From NCBI RefSeq assembly GCF_958298935.1, contig NC_084921.1:9558001-9622000 (forward strand): 64,000 nucleotides of DNA. The letters run 5' to 3'. Shown piece by piece: positions 48,850 to 60,754 of the stretch (position 1 is the first letter of the stretch; each line of letters begins with the position of its first letter). The notes below the pieces were generated by a model. The model ran no database searches, was not told the DNA's origin, and saw only the letters and a program-made list of their open reading frames with translations. Source of the DNA: Phragmites australis (lineage: Eukaryota > Streptophyta > Magnoliopsida > Poales > Poaceae). A program made the position numbers and the translations under genes.

Positions 48850-50110
48850 ACATGACATATGTAAAAAAATTATTATGCATGAAGCGAGTGTCGTACCTGA
48901 GTCGGGGACGCGAGAACTCGAAGGACCTGGGTCCATGGAGGAAGCGTGCATCACCCCGCTCGTGGCGTAGAAGCGGTCACCACCACAGGTGAAGGGTGGC
49001 CTAGATGTTGTGACGCTGTAGCAAGGGTCATCGGTGCCAGAGAACGAAAACCAAGGCAACATGCCACTGTACTAGGGGTGACCAGCCCTGGTGAAGAACT
49101 ATCTCACCGTAGCAGGGCTCGAAGAGAAAGTCAAGGTCGAAGACATCCTCGACGGGTCAACGATGAAGGTCGGACGTTCCAGTGGGTGTGGCGGCTCAAT
49201 GAAGGTGGCGAACGGGCGTGCCGAGATATGAGCTGACGCTTGTGGTCTCGTCGTAACGTCTGAGGACGAACTGTAGCTCATTGATCGGAAGACTTTGGCC
49301 ACGTTCCGGATAATCTGGCCAAACGTCATGCTCATCTCAACCCTAGGGACCTTGCCGCCACTGTCAAGCTGCAACTTTGATGCACATGCCTCAGCATCAA
49401 TTTGGTGCAGTACGTCCCTCTGCAAAGGAAAGCTTCATTTAATTACATATTTTTTTACAATCTATTGTAGTAAATGAGGACTAGCGTAGTGTTATTCGTA
49501 CATCAAGAGAACGCGTCTGGTCCCTATGCGTTGGGTATGTGTCGTGCATGCCTGCCATGTGCTATGGAAGCTTGGTCGGTGTGTACGTGACCCGAATCCA
49601 CATCTGAGGCACGAACTATGAGAGGTACTCCGTGTACGTCTCCTCAGAGTGTGGTCGATCCTCATCCATGACATGCTCGATAGCTTAGTCCCATTCATCA
49701 ACCCACTGTTGCACGAGCCCCCCTCCGCGTCAACTTGCAGAAACATATATACGTGAAAACATGTGTAGACGTGAGTTGTATAAAAATGTAATTACAATGT
49801 TAAGCACATGTGTGTGTTGATAAGCACTGACCTAGTCACCTGTAGCGAGAACGCCTAGAACTTCCTGAACTGCCGCATCACGTGATACGGTGAGTACTCA
49901 TCGACGTAGATGTCAAAGACGAGGGTGCAAGCCATGAGTTAGTACTCCCGATCACATAAGTAGAGCACTGAAAGTCCTAACGGAGCGCGTTGATGTACCT
50001 CGGCCTCCATGTATAGCCTCTAGCGGACATAGTCCACCGTTAGCTCATTAAACTGGTGTAGTACGAATGGTGTCTAACATCGAGCTCAGGGTCAAATAGC
50101 TCCAGGTGCG
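48850..50110 (-). pseudogene. Plant-mobile-domain (PMD) remnant of the MULE
   Basis: Minus-strand pieces resemble the PMD/aminotransferase-like region found in some grass MULEs. One piece near 49920-49855 reads VDEYSPYHVMRQFRKF; others at 49746-49492 and 49425-49099 are short open blocks with stops between them. PMD proteins occur both in retroelements and MULEs and as host genes (MAIN, MAIL). No continuous frame exists. Confidence 0.6.
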
Positions 50111-50404
50111 CCATATCAGTATGTTCACAAGTTATTTATATTTGTATATGCAAAACAAACATAGAGTAAGAAGTGTCGACCACTCTAGAATTGGTCTAAA
50201 CTGGTCTTTATTTACGGGAACTAAACAAGTAAAAGTCCAACATATAACATGATATAATAAAATTTTCAAATCATACATACATATGTGAACAAATCACAAC
50301 CTAACACGTTACAGCCTCGCACATAGTGACAGTCTCAGTACTAAAATAGTAAAAATATAATGTTGTGCACATAAATATCCATCACACCATGAATTACAAC
50401 ATTA

Positions 50405-51990
50405 ATCGATCTCAATAAGCCGACGACCAACGACCCTGAGGACGTCTCCCATTGCACCATACCCGAAAGGACTTGCTTCCACAGGGTTTATACTTGGAAC
50501 ACCAACGATGCATTTCTTGTAAGTGTGTCCTATTTCGTTGCACTTGTTGTACAATTTCACACGACACCCAGCTTATACTTCATCCATGTCATTACAAAGT
50601 CTAGTAGTCCTGGGTTGTCCCTTCTTCTGCTTCATCTTATCGGGATCAGAGATGAATACACAATCGAGCATAGGTTCCTTCACGAAAAAACCATAAATCC
50701 CAAAATTATAGACATCATGATTTTAGGTGTCGAATAGAGCTTCCTTCTTGAAGTACATGGAGACATACCTTCGAGTCCTCATACCCGTCATAGCACACGC
50801 GACAATCACATAGGAGCATGGCTTCTGCAATAGCATTAGCTTGTAGCAGGTGCAAACGCACATGTCATCGAAGATGGTGCACTCGTGGATAACTCTCTCA
50901 TGCTCGCCCTCTCTCATTCCTTTATCCTTGCATAGAATTTCGTATCTGTGCTGTGTAGTTCCCATGATCTTCACCCAGTGCATCTTTACCTTCTCCGCCT
51001 TGTCTTCTATATAATTAGTTATCTTCGTCCCATAAATTAGACGGGCATCATTCAGCATCATGTGCGCTACCGCATAGCGATTCCTAAAATACTTGCAGAT
51101 CCTTTGAAGTATGAACTCTACAATCCCCACCAGCGACAATTCCCTTACATATTTCATCACCCAGCTGTAAACCTATGCTAAATTTGTAGTCATAATGCCA
51201 TCCTAGCCTCGTTTGTGTCGCAGAAAAGAGCCTACTTTTGCTTCGGCTCATTCTCAATCTACTCACTAAATGACCTGGTAGATGACTCAGTCCTCCTCGT
51301 GATGCCAACTTCATTGTCCGTTGGCAGGGACTCAAGAAGTACTGGTTCGTCCTCTGGTCCTCTCACGGGCCTCCCTACATGCTCATATGTTTGCTTCTTT
51401 GTTAGCTCATCTAGTGTTTTTCAAAGAGCATCAAACTTTCGCTGCTGGTTCTGACTGCACAGCCTCTTGAACATGTTCATGAGGTTTTTGTTCTTAAATT
51501 GGCGAAAAAAGTTTGCACCCAAATGCCTCATGCACCACCTACTCTACAGATCTGGCCACATAGGTACAATCAAGCCATTGTCTGTTCCATTTTGCAGATC
51601 CTTAATTACCACAAACATCCCATCATGCCGGTCATGTATAAGACACATGTTCGACCGAGTACCAACAATTATCATCCTCACACGGTATAGGAATCAATAT
51701 CAAATGCTGGCGTTCTCAATCTCCACTAATGCAAAGGCCAACAGTAGAACTTGGTTGTTCCCATCAATCCTAATAGCAGTAAGGATCTGTCCTGTGTACT
51801 TGTCAGTAAGAAAAGTGCTATCGATACACATGATAGGTCGATAATGCTTGAAAGCTTCAGGACCACCGCCCGTTGGACGGCCTGAGCGGCTGATTGTTCC
51901 ACTGGACCACTTGACATACTCAACTAACCAGGTGAGAGCAAGAAGACGCAGGGTCCTAAGGACAGATGTTACTAGAGGCCTCGTCACTAA
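50405..51990 (-). pseudogene. MURA-type MULE transposase, truncated and with stops
   Basis: Read right to left: a DDE core start (FKHYRPIMCIDSTFLTDKY...FALVE, first catalytic Asp), a DRHDG block, then SRWCMRHLGANF preceded by a TAG stop at 51546-51544. FKRLCSQNQQRKFDALW follows. A SWIM zinc finger comes next (CVCTCYKLMLLQKPCSYVIVAC, with Tyr where His normally binds zinc), then a C-terminal zinc knuckle (NKCNEIGHTYKKC) near 50510. The N-terminal ~250 residues typical of MURA are missing; the frame begins directly at the right TIR. Several stops rule out a functional enzyme. Confidence 0.85.
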
Positions 51991-52000
51991 AAGGAGACGT

Positions 52001-52680
52001 AACCTGTAGGCAGCTGTGTCATTGTTAGTTTTATAGTGTTATGTTATTGTCTTTCTTCATGCTACTATGTTATTGTTATTATCATAATAGCTTTTATGCA
52101 TCATGTTTTTGTTTTATGATTCTATTTGTACTATTGACTCATACAACGATCATTCCATAACAATCATAATAAACATGTCGACCGAATAAACGATGACATA
52201 TACGATACCCCTAGTGATGTACCCACAATCATTATAACTACTATCGTTCACCAAATTAGATTTTGTATCCTCCTGATATTACTTTACTAAAAAATTAACT
52301 CACACTTTTACATCAACTAAATAAAGAATTGTCGTCAAAATGACATTGAACCAAAATTAAGGATAGAATGAACCACTTTGTGATACTGTTTGGATAACTA
52401 TTTGCACAACTAGCATTTTTTTGCCAAATGATTGTGCAATATTTTTCAAATTGTCGTATACAAAAGTTATATTAGAAAAAAATAATTATACATATGTCTA
52501 TTCTGTTGTATACTAATACAGATATCGCTCATTCACCGGAGAGACAAAGGCGAGACCAAGTTCTCATCCACTGAATAGAAGAGATATTTCTCTCTTTGAT
52601 TATTTAATGCACTGAGCGCCGAGACCCAAAAGCTCTCAGCCATTGAATGAGCGATGATAACCAATATATAATTAAAGCAT

Positions 52681-52739
<59 letters not shown>
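52001..52739 (-). repeat. Right terminal inverted repeat of the MULE
   Basis: Inverted counterpart of 45874-46577. It includes a ~53-bp (TA)n tract (52684-52736) at its outer end. Confidence 0.9.
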
Positions 52740-52750
52740 TGAGAATCCAT
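52740..52750. repeat. Right target-site duplication of the MULE
   Basis: TGAGAATCCAT, identical to 45863-45873. Confidence 0.88.
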
Positions 52751-54226
52751 TGACTTGACAATCGGCACCCACGAACACTCTATTTGTTACTCATAATCAA
52801 TCCTACAAATATAAAGATAGAACCCTACAAATTTTATTCAAAATCTCTACTATATACAACACGAGTTGGTTCTCGTGTTACCTCTTCTCTCTACTCTCCT
52901 CTCATATAATAAAACCCCTAAAATTTGAATAACTTACCCACTTTTATCATCCACTCTCGTCCTCCAACTTCTACACCTCGTTACCAGCTATGAATATACG
53001 ATCTGTTTTACTAATTAAAATAAATAATAATCTGGAGGAAAATTAGTAGATAATCTCCTTTTTTTTATCCCATCTGAAATCAAACTGTAATATCTCTCCT
53101 GACATATTCGTTCGGCAGTGTTCCCATGGCACATCTACATCTCTATATCTTAAGTTTATATTTGATGTTATAATATCTAATGTTTGTATTTTTATTATAA
53201 CACACATACACTTAGTTAGTCAATAATAATCAGTAAGCTACAACGATAGTCAGTAAGCTCAAAATCAACAAATGTTGTTGTGAATTCACACTGCAACAGG
53301 TACTCCATTCTGATGCATGACTTCAGTTCAAGCTACAATCCATTAGCATCTCCTTCGCTTGAAGTTTTGCCCATATCTCAGAAAAAGGAACATGCATAAT
53401 AACAAAAGATCTCAGTTGGAGATCGACTTAAATTGGTCTCAAAACATCTACCAGTCAAACATAAAAAAAAAACATCTACGCAAGTTTCATATAGCCGAGG
53501 ATATTTTTGCGATGCCAGCCACAAACACTGCGTTGTCCCCAGGCAGGAAACGGTGGATCCAGGAGAAGCATTACTCCAACTTCAGAAGCTGGAGTACAAT
53601 CAGCTCCAAGAGCTTCACCAATGATACTCCACACATATCTTGCTTTGTAGTCAATTGAAGAGGGCAAAAAAAAAAAAAACATTAATTGAATTTCTCATTG
53701 CATAAAAATAATAACAATCGTCTTTCCGTTTCTTCCCCCTTTGCTGAAGGAAGAAGAGCTTCAATCACATGCATACATGAATACTTTCTACAGCCACTGA
53801 AGAAAAGAATATCAATCTTGTCTCATGGACTCAAATAGGAACACAAACACCTGACCAGACCTCAGCAGCAGCCAGCTGCAACCTTAACCGGCCATTCAAT
53901 TCCCATCCTCCACCCCACAAATTCCTTCCTGATGATCAGCAGCATCTGGCCTTTCAACATCCGTGCACGCTGTTAAAACATGCCTCTGTACAATTTTTTG
54001 GCCACTTGTCTCTATCTACATTCATATGGACAAATCGCTCCGGGAGTACCAGAACTGTCACTTGTGATCACAAAGATGCTGCAGCAGCACAAAAAGTTTC
54101 ATGGGTTATGCAAACATATAAAAATAAAATAATCTATCTATGCAGGAACAGCTATATATGTCAGTCAAAGCATTACATTGCAAACTTGCAATTAACCGTT
54201 GCATCCAAAGCCTGCGTCAATCAGGG
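52751..54226. other. Intergenic, no gene supported
   Basis: AT-rich DNA to about 53.3 kb, then moderate-GC sequence that may include 3' UTR of the adjacent glycoprotein gene (from ~53.8 kb). A 68-codon minus-strand frame at 53682-53476 has no recognised match. Confidence 0.5.
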
Positions 54227-57200
54227 CTATCTAGAACTGCTTGACTGCTGCATCTCCCCAACTCTTTCGATATCAATTTCCCCCTGCAGTACCATAGCAC
54301 AAAAATTATTCCTCAGGAATGTGAACCAAAAGTAAAGCACAAGCAGCATTAAAGAAATCAAATGGAAGAAAAAAAAGAACATTCCTAAACTATACAAAGT
54401 ACCTACCACTTAAAGAAATCAAATGGAAGAAAAAAAAGAACATTCCTAAACTATACAAAGTACCTACTGTGGTATAAACATATTCTACTGCAACAAACAC
54501 CAGATATATGAATAGTGGCATGAAGAGCGATGACGAAGAACAAATATTGTACCATGTCAGCAGCAACTCCCTTAGGCTTGCTCGCGCTCAAGGTTGCTCG
54601 TCTAATTGGTTTTCTTCTCTTGTGGAAGGATTCATGGAGAGAATCCATCATTGAACCTTCAGGCCACTTGCCACTTCTATCGGTTGGATCCAAGTTGCTA
54701 GGACCCCAGGTATACATCACAAATTTCCTCACCTGTTGGTAGTGAGACCAATAGATTTATTGGTTAGGGAGACAGTCAGACAGATATAATGCTCCTCGTT
54801 GGATCAAGACATGTTTACCTTGTCCCAATTCCGTTGAGCACGTTGTTTGCTCAGAATTTTCAGCATTCTGGTATCCTCATCACGGAGCTTCTTTATCCTA
54901 CCTTCGCACTGAAAAGTCAATGTGTTAATTATGCAAGCAGTTGCATACTAAATCAGCGTCCTGATGATAAATAGAAATTACATGGTTATTCCTTTGTTTC
55001 AGTGCCACGAAAAGTCAAAAGTTTCCCATGATGTGAATAATACCAAATAATAGTATCAAATAATGTGAAGTGGGACAAGAAATTGGTAAGAATGGAATGT
55101 TATGCAATCAGGAGGTGATACTAAAGTTTTAGACTAGCATGTAAGATATAGAAAGAGTTCCATTCACAAATGAAAAAAGATGGCAAGGTACTGAGTACTG
55201 ACATAAATTAACCACAAATACAAGCTATTTGATGACTTACTTGACCCATGAGGCAGAGAAAAATTGCCACACTGAAGGCATACAGGCCACCAATACTCGC
55301 AAGTACACTAACTGCAGATAACAATCACCATTAGATGCTAGAAATGTGAATTGTGCAGATTGTTAGCTCAAGTTCAACTTCACAACTCATGTGATTGATA
55401 GTGAGTTCTGTTGGGCACTTGAGCCAACATTCTCATATGGGCCCACACGATCACCAAACAAGTATATAACTGAGGGGGTCACAAAGCTATTGCCCTTTTT
55501 TTAGATAATGGAAACAAGCTATTGCCTATGGCTTCATTATGCATTTTGGTTGTTTTGGTTTTCAAGGACATAGGAAATCAACTTATCAAATGTTGCTGCC
55601 TAAAATATGTTCTGGATAAAGCACTTTCATAGCTGGAGCAGCAACACAGGACAAGTTACTGTACAAGGAATTCAGGATTGAGTTACTTCCAGAAAGCTAT
55701 GCCTTATTGCTCTACTAAGCAGCAATGTTACAATTTGATATGAAATTCCCTACATGTCAGACTATAAATACATGAACATGACTAAAATACATCAAACAGC
55801 TAAATCAACATCACATGCCATGGTCTAAAGTCTAACAATCCAGTCTCTCTGAGGTTTAAAAATCTATCATCGAATCATTTGTGCAATGGAAAACACACAA
55901 TTCATATGGGTATTTAGTAGTGCAATCTGAAGTAAAAATTGGTATCATTATTTGTAATTGGTCACTGGGAAACACAGCACACGGTAAAAAAGAAAAAAAA
56001 AGACTTTGCTACTCCATAGACTGGAAAGACGACCCATGCATTGTATCACTCCGAGAAGCTCAGCCTTGGCATCATGAGAGACTCACCTGGGCCTAAGACA
56101 TTTTCATTACCAATCTCCACAATAAAGTCTGAAAGATAACTTATGTAGAGTGTAGTATTCATTACTCCATCCGTAGGATTCTGGAGGGAAGCATTTAAAC
56201 TGCTAACATCAGAAAAGGTAGACCCTTGAGTGAAGTCCTGAACAAGTGGCTGCAAGAGCTTCAAGTTATGGTGATTGTTGTATATTTGAGGAAACAATTG
56301 AATCTTGAGCACATTGGAATCTCGCCCTCTGAATGTCTTCAGTTTGTCATCAGCGTAATTATCTGAGCTTATAGTACCACTCACAAAGCTCACGTGTTTA
56401 TCGTCTCCATGTTGCTTCGCGGTCAGGTTAAACTGGAAGCCGACAGCGGCAGCTGGTTGCCTTGGCAAGTCAACAAAATTCCAGGACACGTAATGGTCTC
56501 TCGGAGGGATCCGACAACCATTGCACTTGAGTGAAATAGATGGCCCCTGGCTCGTGTTTTGGCAACTGTAGGTCAAGAATGTTGACAGAGGCACCACCCT
56601 GAAGTCCATAAATCCAGGAGTCCCCATCGCTATTGTAGATGGGGCGACTGCTTGAGCGCAGGTCATGCTAGAGATAGTGGTTATGTGAAACTCGAGATCA
56701 TTCACAAAAGACAGCAAATCCGGAGCATTAGCTGGTTTAACTCGGTGAACGTAAACGTTGCGTTGTTTGATGGCTAGATACAGAAGCCTGCAAAAACCGA
56801 GTAACGAATAACTAATCCAATAGGCCTTCTGTCTGTGAGCCTTACTACCAAAAGAGCAGCTAATTGCAATAGAAGAAAAATATGAACATTACTTACACAG
56901 TGACTAATCCGATGAAGAGTATCAAGCTAGCCACTGAGAACGTACCACCCAGCTCTGTTTTTCTTTTCCTCAGTACTTGTTGATCATCCTAGATTTTGAC
57001 AAGGTACAACAATGCGATTTTCATAAGGCCAAAAAAAAAAAAAAACCGTCCCAAAGAGATGAATGAATCGCGCAAAAATGAGTGCTCCATATGATGAGTG
57101 GAGATGTCCTGTTGAGATAGGATTACAAGGGTCTTTGTGCATTCCACCGCCAAGATTCCAGTTTCATTTAACGTAGTGTGCTTATGGTTTAGAAGGAACA

Positions 57201-58037
57201 GCAGAGTTACACTCAACATATAAACGTCAAAGGCAAGAAGAAATGAAGTCAAACTGACCCAGAAGGCCAGAAAGGAAGGGAAATTTCCAAGAAATTCAGA
57301 GACAGCAGTGCCATGGAAAGAAGCAACCCAAGCCGAGGGTCTCCGTCTGTCCGGGACATCCATAACACGTCCAAGAAGCAATCAAAGAAGGAGAAAATCC
57401 AAAACGCGGCGGCGAAGCAAACCAAGCAAGGAGGGGAATTCCACAACGCGACCGGAAAGAATAAGCAGCGAGAGAAAGATAGAGAGCGAATAAAAATCGA
57501 CACTTCGCAGGCCTAATCATTCATCCGAAAGAAAAGAATATTAAAATTGCAATCTTGTGCATCAATCGGACCGGCGAATGATGAAAAAGTGGGAAGGAAA
57601 TTAGCAAGCTGTAGCATGACAGGGGGACGGACCGTCCAGTGGTTGTTGTCGAAGATACAGTCGAGGCGGCTGACCCAGAACCGGGCGCGGAAGAGCCTCT
57701 TGTGGCGGGCGGGGTCCCGTCCGGCGAACCTGGCGGCAGCGCAGAAGCCGAGCCAGGAGAGGAGCGCGGCGAGGACGGTCCAGAGGAGGACGGCCTGGGA
57801 CTGGGTGAGGCGGCGGACGGCGTCGAGGTTGAGGACGGGGGCCAGGAAGTAGAAGCTCTGGTTGCGGGACGCGTCCACCGAGCCCACCTGCCAGTCGCCG
57901 AACCCGCCGCCGCCGCGGCCCGGCAGCGACACGCAGCTGCTGTTGCCGCCGCCGCTGTTAGCGAGGAGGTAGTACCCGGGGTCGCACGCGCAGAGGGTCA
58001 CGTTGTAGACGAACATGTGCGCCGCCGCGCACGCCAT
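54227..58037 (-). CDS. Predicted three-pass membrane glycoprotein, function unknown
   Basis: Seven exons, 58037-57633, 56988-56897, 56787-56087, 55311-55241, 54908-54819, 54732-54553 and 54283-54227, give 531 residues with consistent frames. Hydrophobic segments lie at about 80-102 (VLLWTVLAALLSWLGFCAAA), 149-172 (TFSVASLILFIGLVTVLLYLAI) and 405-425 (ASIGGLYAFSVAIFLCLMG). Between the second and third is a ~230-residue region with Cys and NxS/T sequons (QNTS, FNLT, LNAS, MNTT). More sequons lie in the N-terminal part (YNVT, GNSS, RNQS), which also has a Cys-rich CACDPGYYL start. The tail is basic and Ser-rich. This suggests a secretory-pathway or plasma-membrane protein. I do not recognise the family. 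The ATG at 58037 opens a GC-rich exon; no classical signal peptide is evident. Confidence 0.82.
54349..54467. repeat. 61-bp tandem duplication in the last intron of the glycoprotein gene
   Basis: TTAAAGAAATCAAATGGAAG... to ...AAAGTACCTAC occurs at 54349-54406 and again at 54410-54467. It is intronic, between exons 6 and 7. Confidence 0.95.
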
Positions 58038-59066
58038 CGCCGAACAAGCTTGCCTGCCACTGGTGTGGCAGATTGGCAGCTAGCAGCGGAATGGGAGATG
58101 GTGAACCAATCGATCACTGTGCCGGAGCCTGAACTGCAGCTGGAGGGGTTGTGATGCGAATCAATCGATCAACCACGTCGCCGGCCGGAAGGCAGGCAGG
58201 CAGCTAGCTCAGGCTCAGCTCCTTCGCCGGCAAGATAAACAAGCCGGGAGAGGAGAGGTACAGACTACAGAGACGACGGGCAATCGATTAAGCAAGAAAG
58301 ACACGGATGGGCGGAGGTTGCCTTGGAATCGAATCGGATGCTTTGCTTTGCTATGCTATGCTTTGGGCTACCATGTTCCCATCTCCAGTCTCCCACCCCT
58401 GCCCTGCCGGCTTTTCGAATCGAGATCCTCTGACGTTGTGCAGTGGTCACTGACGCGTGGGGCCCACACGCCTGGGCCCACATGCAGTGACCACTGCCCT
58501 CTGACGTTACGTCAGAGGAATTGCTTCCGGCTTTTCTCCGCTGGTTGGCTGGAACCGGTGGGACGAAGGAGAAGACGGAGTCCACCAGCTTCCTTCAAAG
58601 CTGAGACAGCTTGCTGAACTCAACAAAGCATACTGCAAAAATAATACTCGTACATACTCTGAGCTCAGAGTAGATACCAGCCGTTGTCAGCCAGCTCATC
58701 CTCCCTCTTTGCTTACTCTTTCTCGGAAAACTCGTTGACAGGTAGGATTTGGCATGAGGCTATTCGAAACTAGCATTGTTTTTTTTAGGAATTTTAAGAA
58801 AACTGTAGTACAGTTTCCTACTTTTTTCCCTCGTATAATTCCTAATAAATTTGAAGGTAAAATGTACAGTTTCTACGTTTTCCCCCTTGTGAAATTCCTG
58901 TAGAAAATGGCCGAAGAAAGGTTTTGGATGCCGCACCTGGAATGACTCTCGGTGTTGGGATTTATATTGTAACGGCATTAGCATTCGATGTAGGAAATAT
59001 TTCAGGCAAGAAAATTGCCTATTGATGGAATTAATAAGGAGGAAATGAGGCGTTCGATGTTTGGTA
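58038..59066. other. Promoter region and intergenic DNA
   Basis: GC-rich 5' flank of the glycoprotein gene to ~58.6 kb, including repeated GGGCCCA-type words and the pair CTCTGACGT at 58427 and 58499. Beyond is AT-rich DNA with no gene. Confidence 0.5.
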
Positions 59067-59323
59067 CTCTATATGATTGTAAATGTAGGTCGTTTTAGCC
59101 TCCTCAACTATTCTCTAAATATAAGTTATTCTCGAACTTCTATGTACTTTTTTTTTCTCTTTTATTCTCTTCTTACCTTTGTTTAATAAATGTTACCACT
59201 CTTACAAATGAATGAGTTATCTTTTTCAATACAAAATAAATAAAGAGCAACAAGATCATTTGATCTACTTTCTTAATCTCTGTGCACAAGTCTAAAACGA
59301 CCTACATTTGCAACAGGAGGGAG
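59067..59323. mobile_element. Stowaway MITE
   Basis: 257 bp between TA dinucleotides (59065-59066 and 59324-59325). The right end reads GGAGGGAG; inner TIRs are AAATGTAGGTCGTTTTAG and CTAAAACGACCTACATTT. The left tip has diverged (CTCTATATGATTG). Confidence 0.85.
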
Positions 59324-59325
59324 TA

Positions 59326-59716
59326 TGTTGGACGGAAGCACTCAATCTCTCCGCGCTCAGCTAGCTCTATGTGTAAGTCTGATGAAAAACAGCGAGTCTT
59401 CATATCGTGAATAGTGTTCTGACGAAATTCAGAATAGGGAACTCCGTGTTTGTGCTGCCAAACTTCACAACATTTTTTAGGGTTTCTCTCTCTATTTATT
59501 AGCAAAATGAACCACCACCACTCTCTACATCTAGGTCAAGAGCTAGGTCATGATCTGATAATTCCTCAGTCATATGAACTCCATCAAAAACAGACTGATG
59601 CTGAAATTGAAAACTACCAGCTACCTACTAACTAAACACCTAAAGATTCACAGCATGGACTCTACACAGCTTCTTACCTGACCGACTCAAATGGAATGTA
59701 CAAAACTTATTCAACA
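59326..59716 (-). repeat. 3' LTR of a Copia element
   Basis: On the minus strand the LTR starts TGTTGAATAAG (59716) directly after the purine-rich AGGGGATAAAT and ends CCGTCCAACA (59326). It contains a TATA-like AATAAATAGAG. It is 391 bp long. The first LTR base beyond 59325 touches the TA of the Stowaway MITE. Confidence 0.72.
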
Positions 59717-60754
59717 ATTTATCCCCTAAGTCTTATTGTACTTAGTCTGCTTGATCCCGATCTTGTCACGAAGTTCCTAAAACCGAACTAGACCCTAGGG
59801 TTTAGTCAAAATATCAGCCAACTGGTCTTCAATTCTGACAAAAACTAATATCAACCTTTCCTTGATTGATGCAATCTCGAATGAAATGGAACCTGGCATC
59901 AATATGCTTGCTCTTGTCATGAAGAACTGGATTCTCGCACAAAGCCATAGCCGATTTGTTGTCCATCTTCAACAATGCAGGAACCCTCCTTTCATTCTTC
60001 AGGTTAACCATCAAATTATTGATCCACACACCCTGATAAGCTACAGTAGCATCTGCAAAATATACTTAGCCTCACAAGAGGATAAGACAACAACCCTTTG
60101 TTTATGTGATTGTCACCCAACAAGCCAACATGACTTTCTCTAAGAACGAACATCACACTAGTTGTGCTTATTTGATCATCTACATCTCTTCCCAAATCAC
60201 TGTCATTGCACTCAATTAACCTTAAGTCTTCCACCTCTTTCTTGAAGAAGCGACAACCATACCTGATTGTTCCAGCCACAAACCGCAGGATGTGCTTGAC
60301 TGCGGCCAAATGGTCTTCTCTAAGATCTTCCATAAACCCGCTAGCATATCCAACAACAAATAAAATATCTGGGCAAGTATGAACTAGATACCTCAAGCTC
60401 CCCATAATGCTCATGTACAGTGTGCTATCCACAACATGCTTACCACTAGCTCGACTCAATTTCAGGCGATTCTCCATAAGAACAACACATGAGTTACAGC
60501 CATTTAGACCCATTTTCTCTAGTAGTCTTCTTGCATATGCACTTTGGTTTAGAGTGATGCCATTCCTATTCTGGTGTACTTCGATACCTAGATAATAACT
60601 GAGACTTCTCAAGTCATTCATCATAAACTTCTTCATTTCTTCCTTAAATCACTCTCACTTCTAAAAACTGTGCACATGTAATGATGAGGTCATCAACATA
60701 TACACCCCACAAGCAATATATTGCCTTACTCTCCCTTGGTATAAATTCCATGCT
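59717..60754 (-). mobile_element. Copia pol, C-terminal reverse transcriptase and RNase H part
   Basis: Minus strand. 60636-60016 holds the end of the Copia reverse transcriptase (LSYYLGIEV, YARRLLEKMGL, MGSLRYLVHTCPDI, LRFVAGT). 60029-59829 continues RNase H (MDNKSAMALCENPV, KHIDARFHFIRD). Further bits down to ~59730 are like the usual end of pol. There are frame breaks near 60030 and 60640. The upstream part of pol lies at 63704-64000 beyond an insertion. Confidence 0.85.

Larger units (their letters stand above)
45874..52739 (-). mobile_element. Mutator-like element (MULE), ~6.9 kb with long TIRs
   Basis: TGAGAATCCAT at 45863-45873 is repeated exactly at 52740-52750, an 11-bp target duplication in the 9-11 bp range typical of Mutator. 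The ends are inverted repeats of about 700 bp (45874-46577 and 52001-52739), each starting with a (TA)n tract. Between them, on the minus strand, are remains of a MURA-type transposase and a plant-mobile-domain region. A nested LTR and an extra partial TIR copy lie at the left. The transposase has stops, so the copy is not autonomous. Insertion was into the RPS5 5' flank. Confidence 0.9.

Noticed and set aside
53476..53682. 68-codon minus-strand frame as a possible extra exon
   Set aside because: No recognised sequence, and the neighbouring glycoprotein gene already has a stop at 54227.
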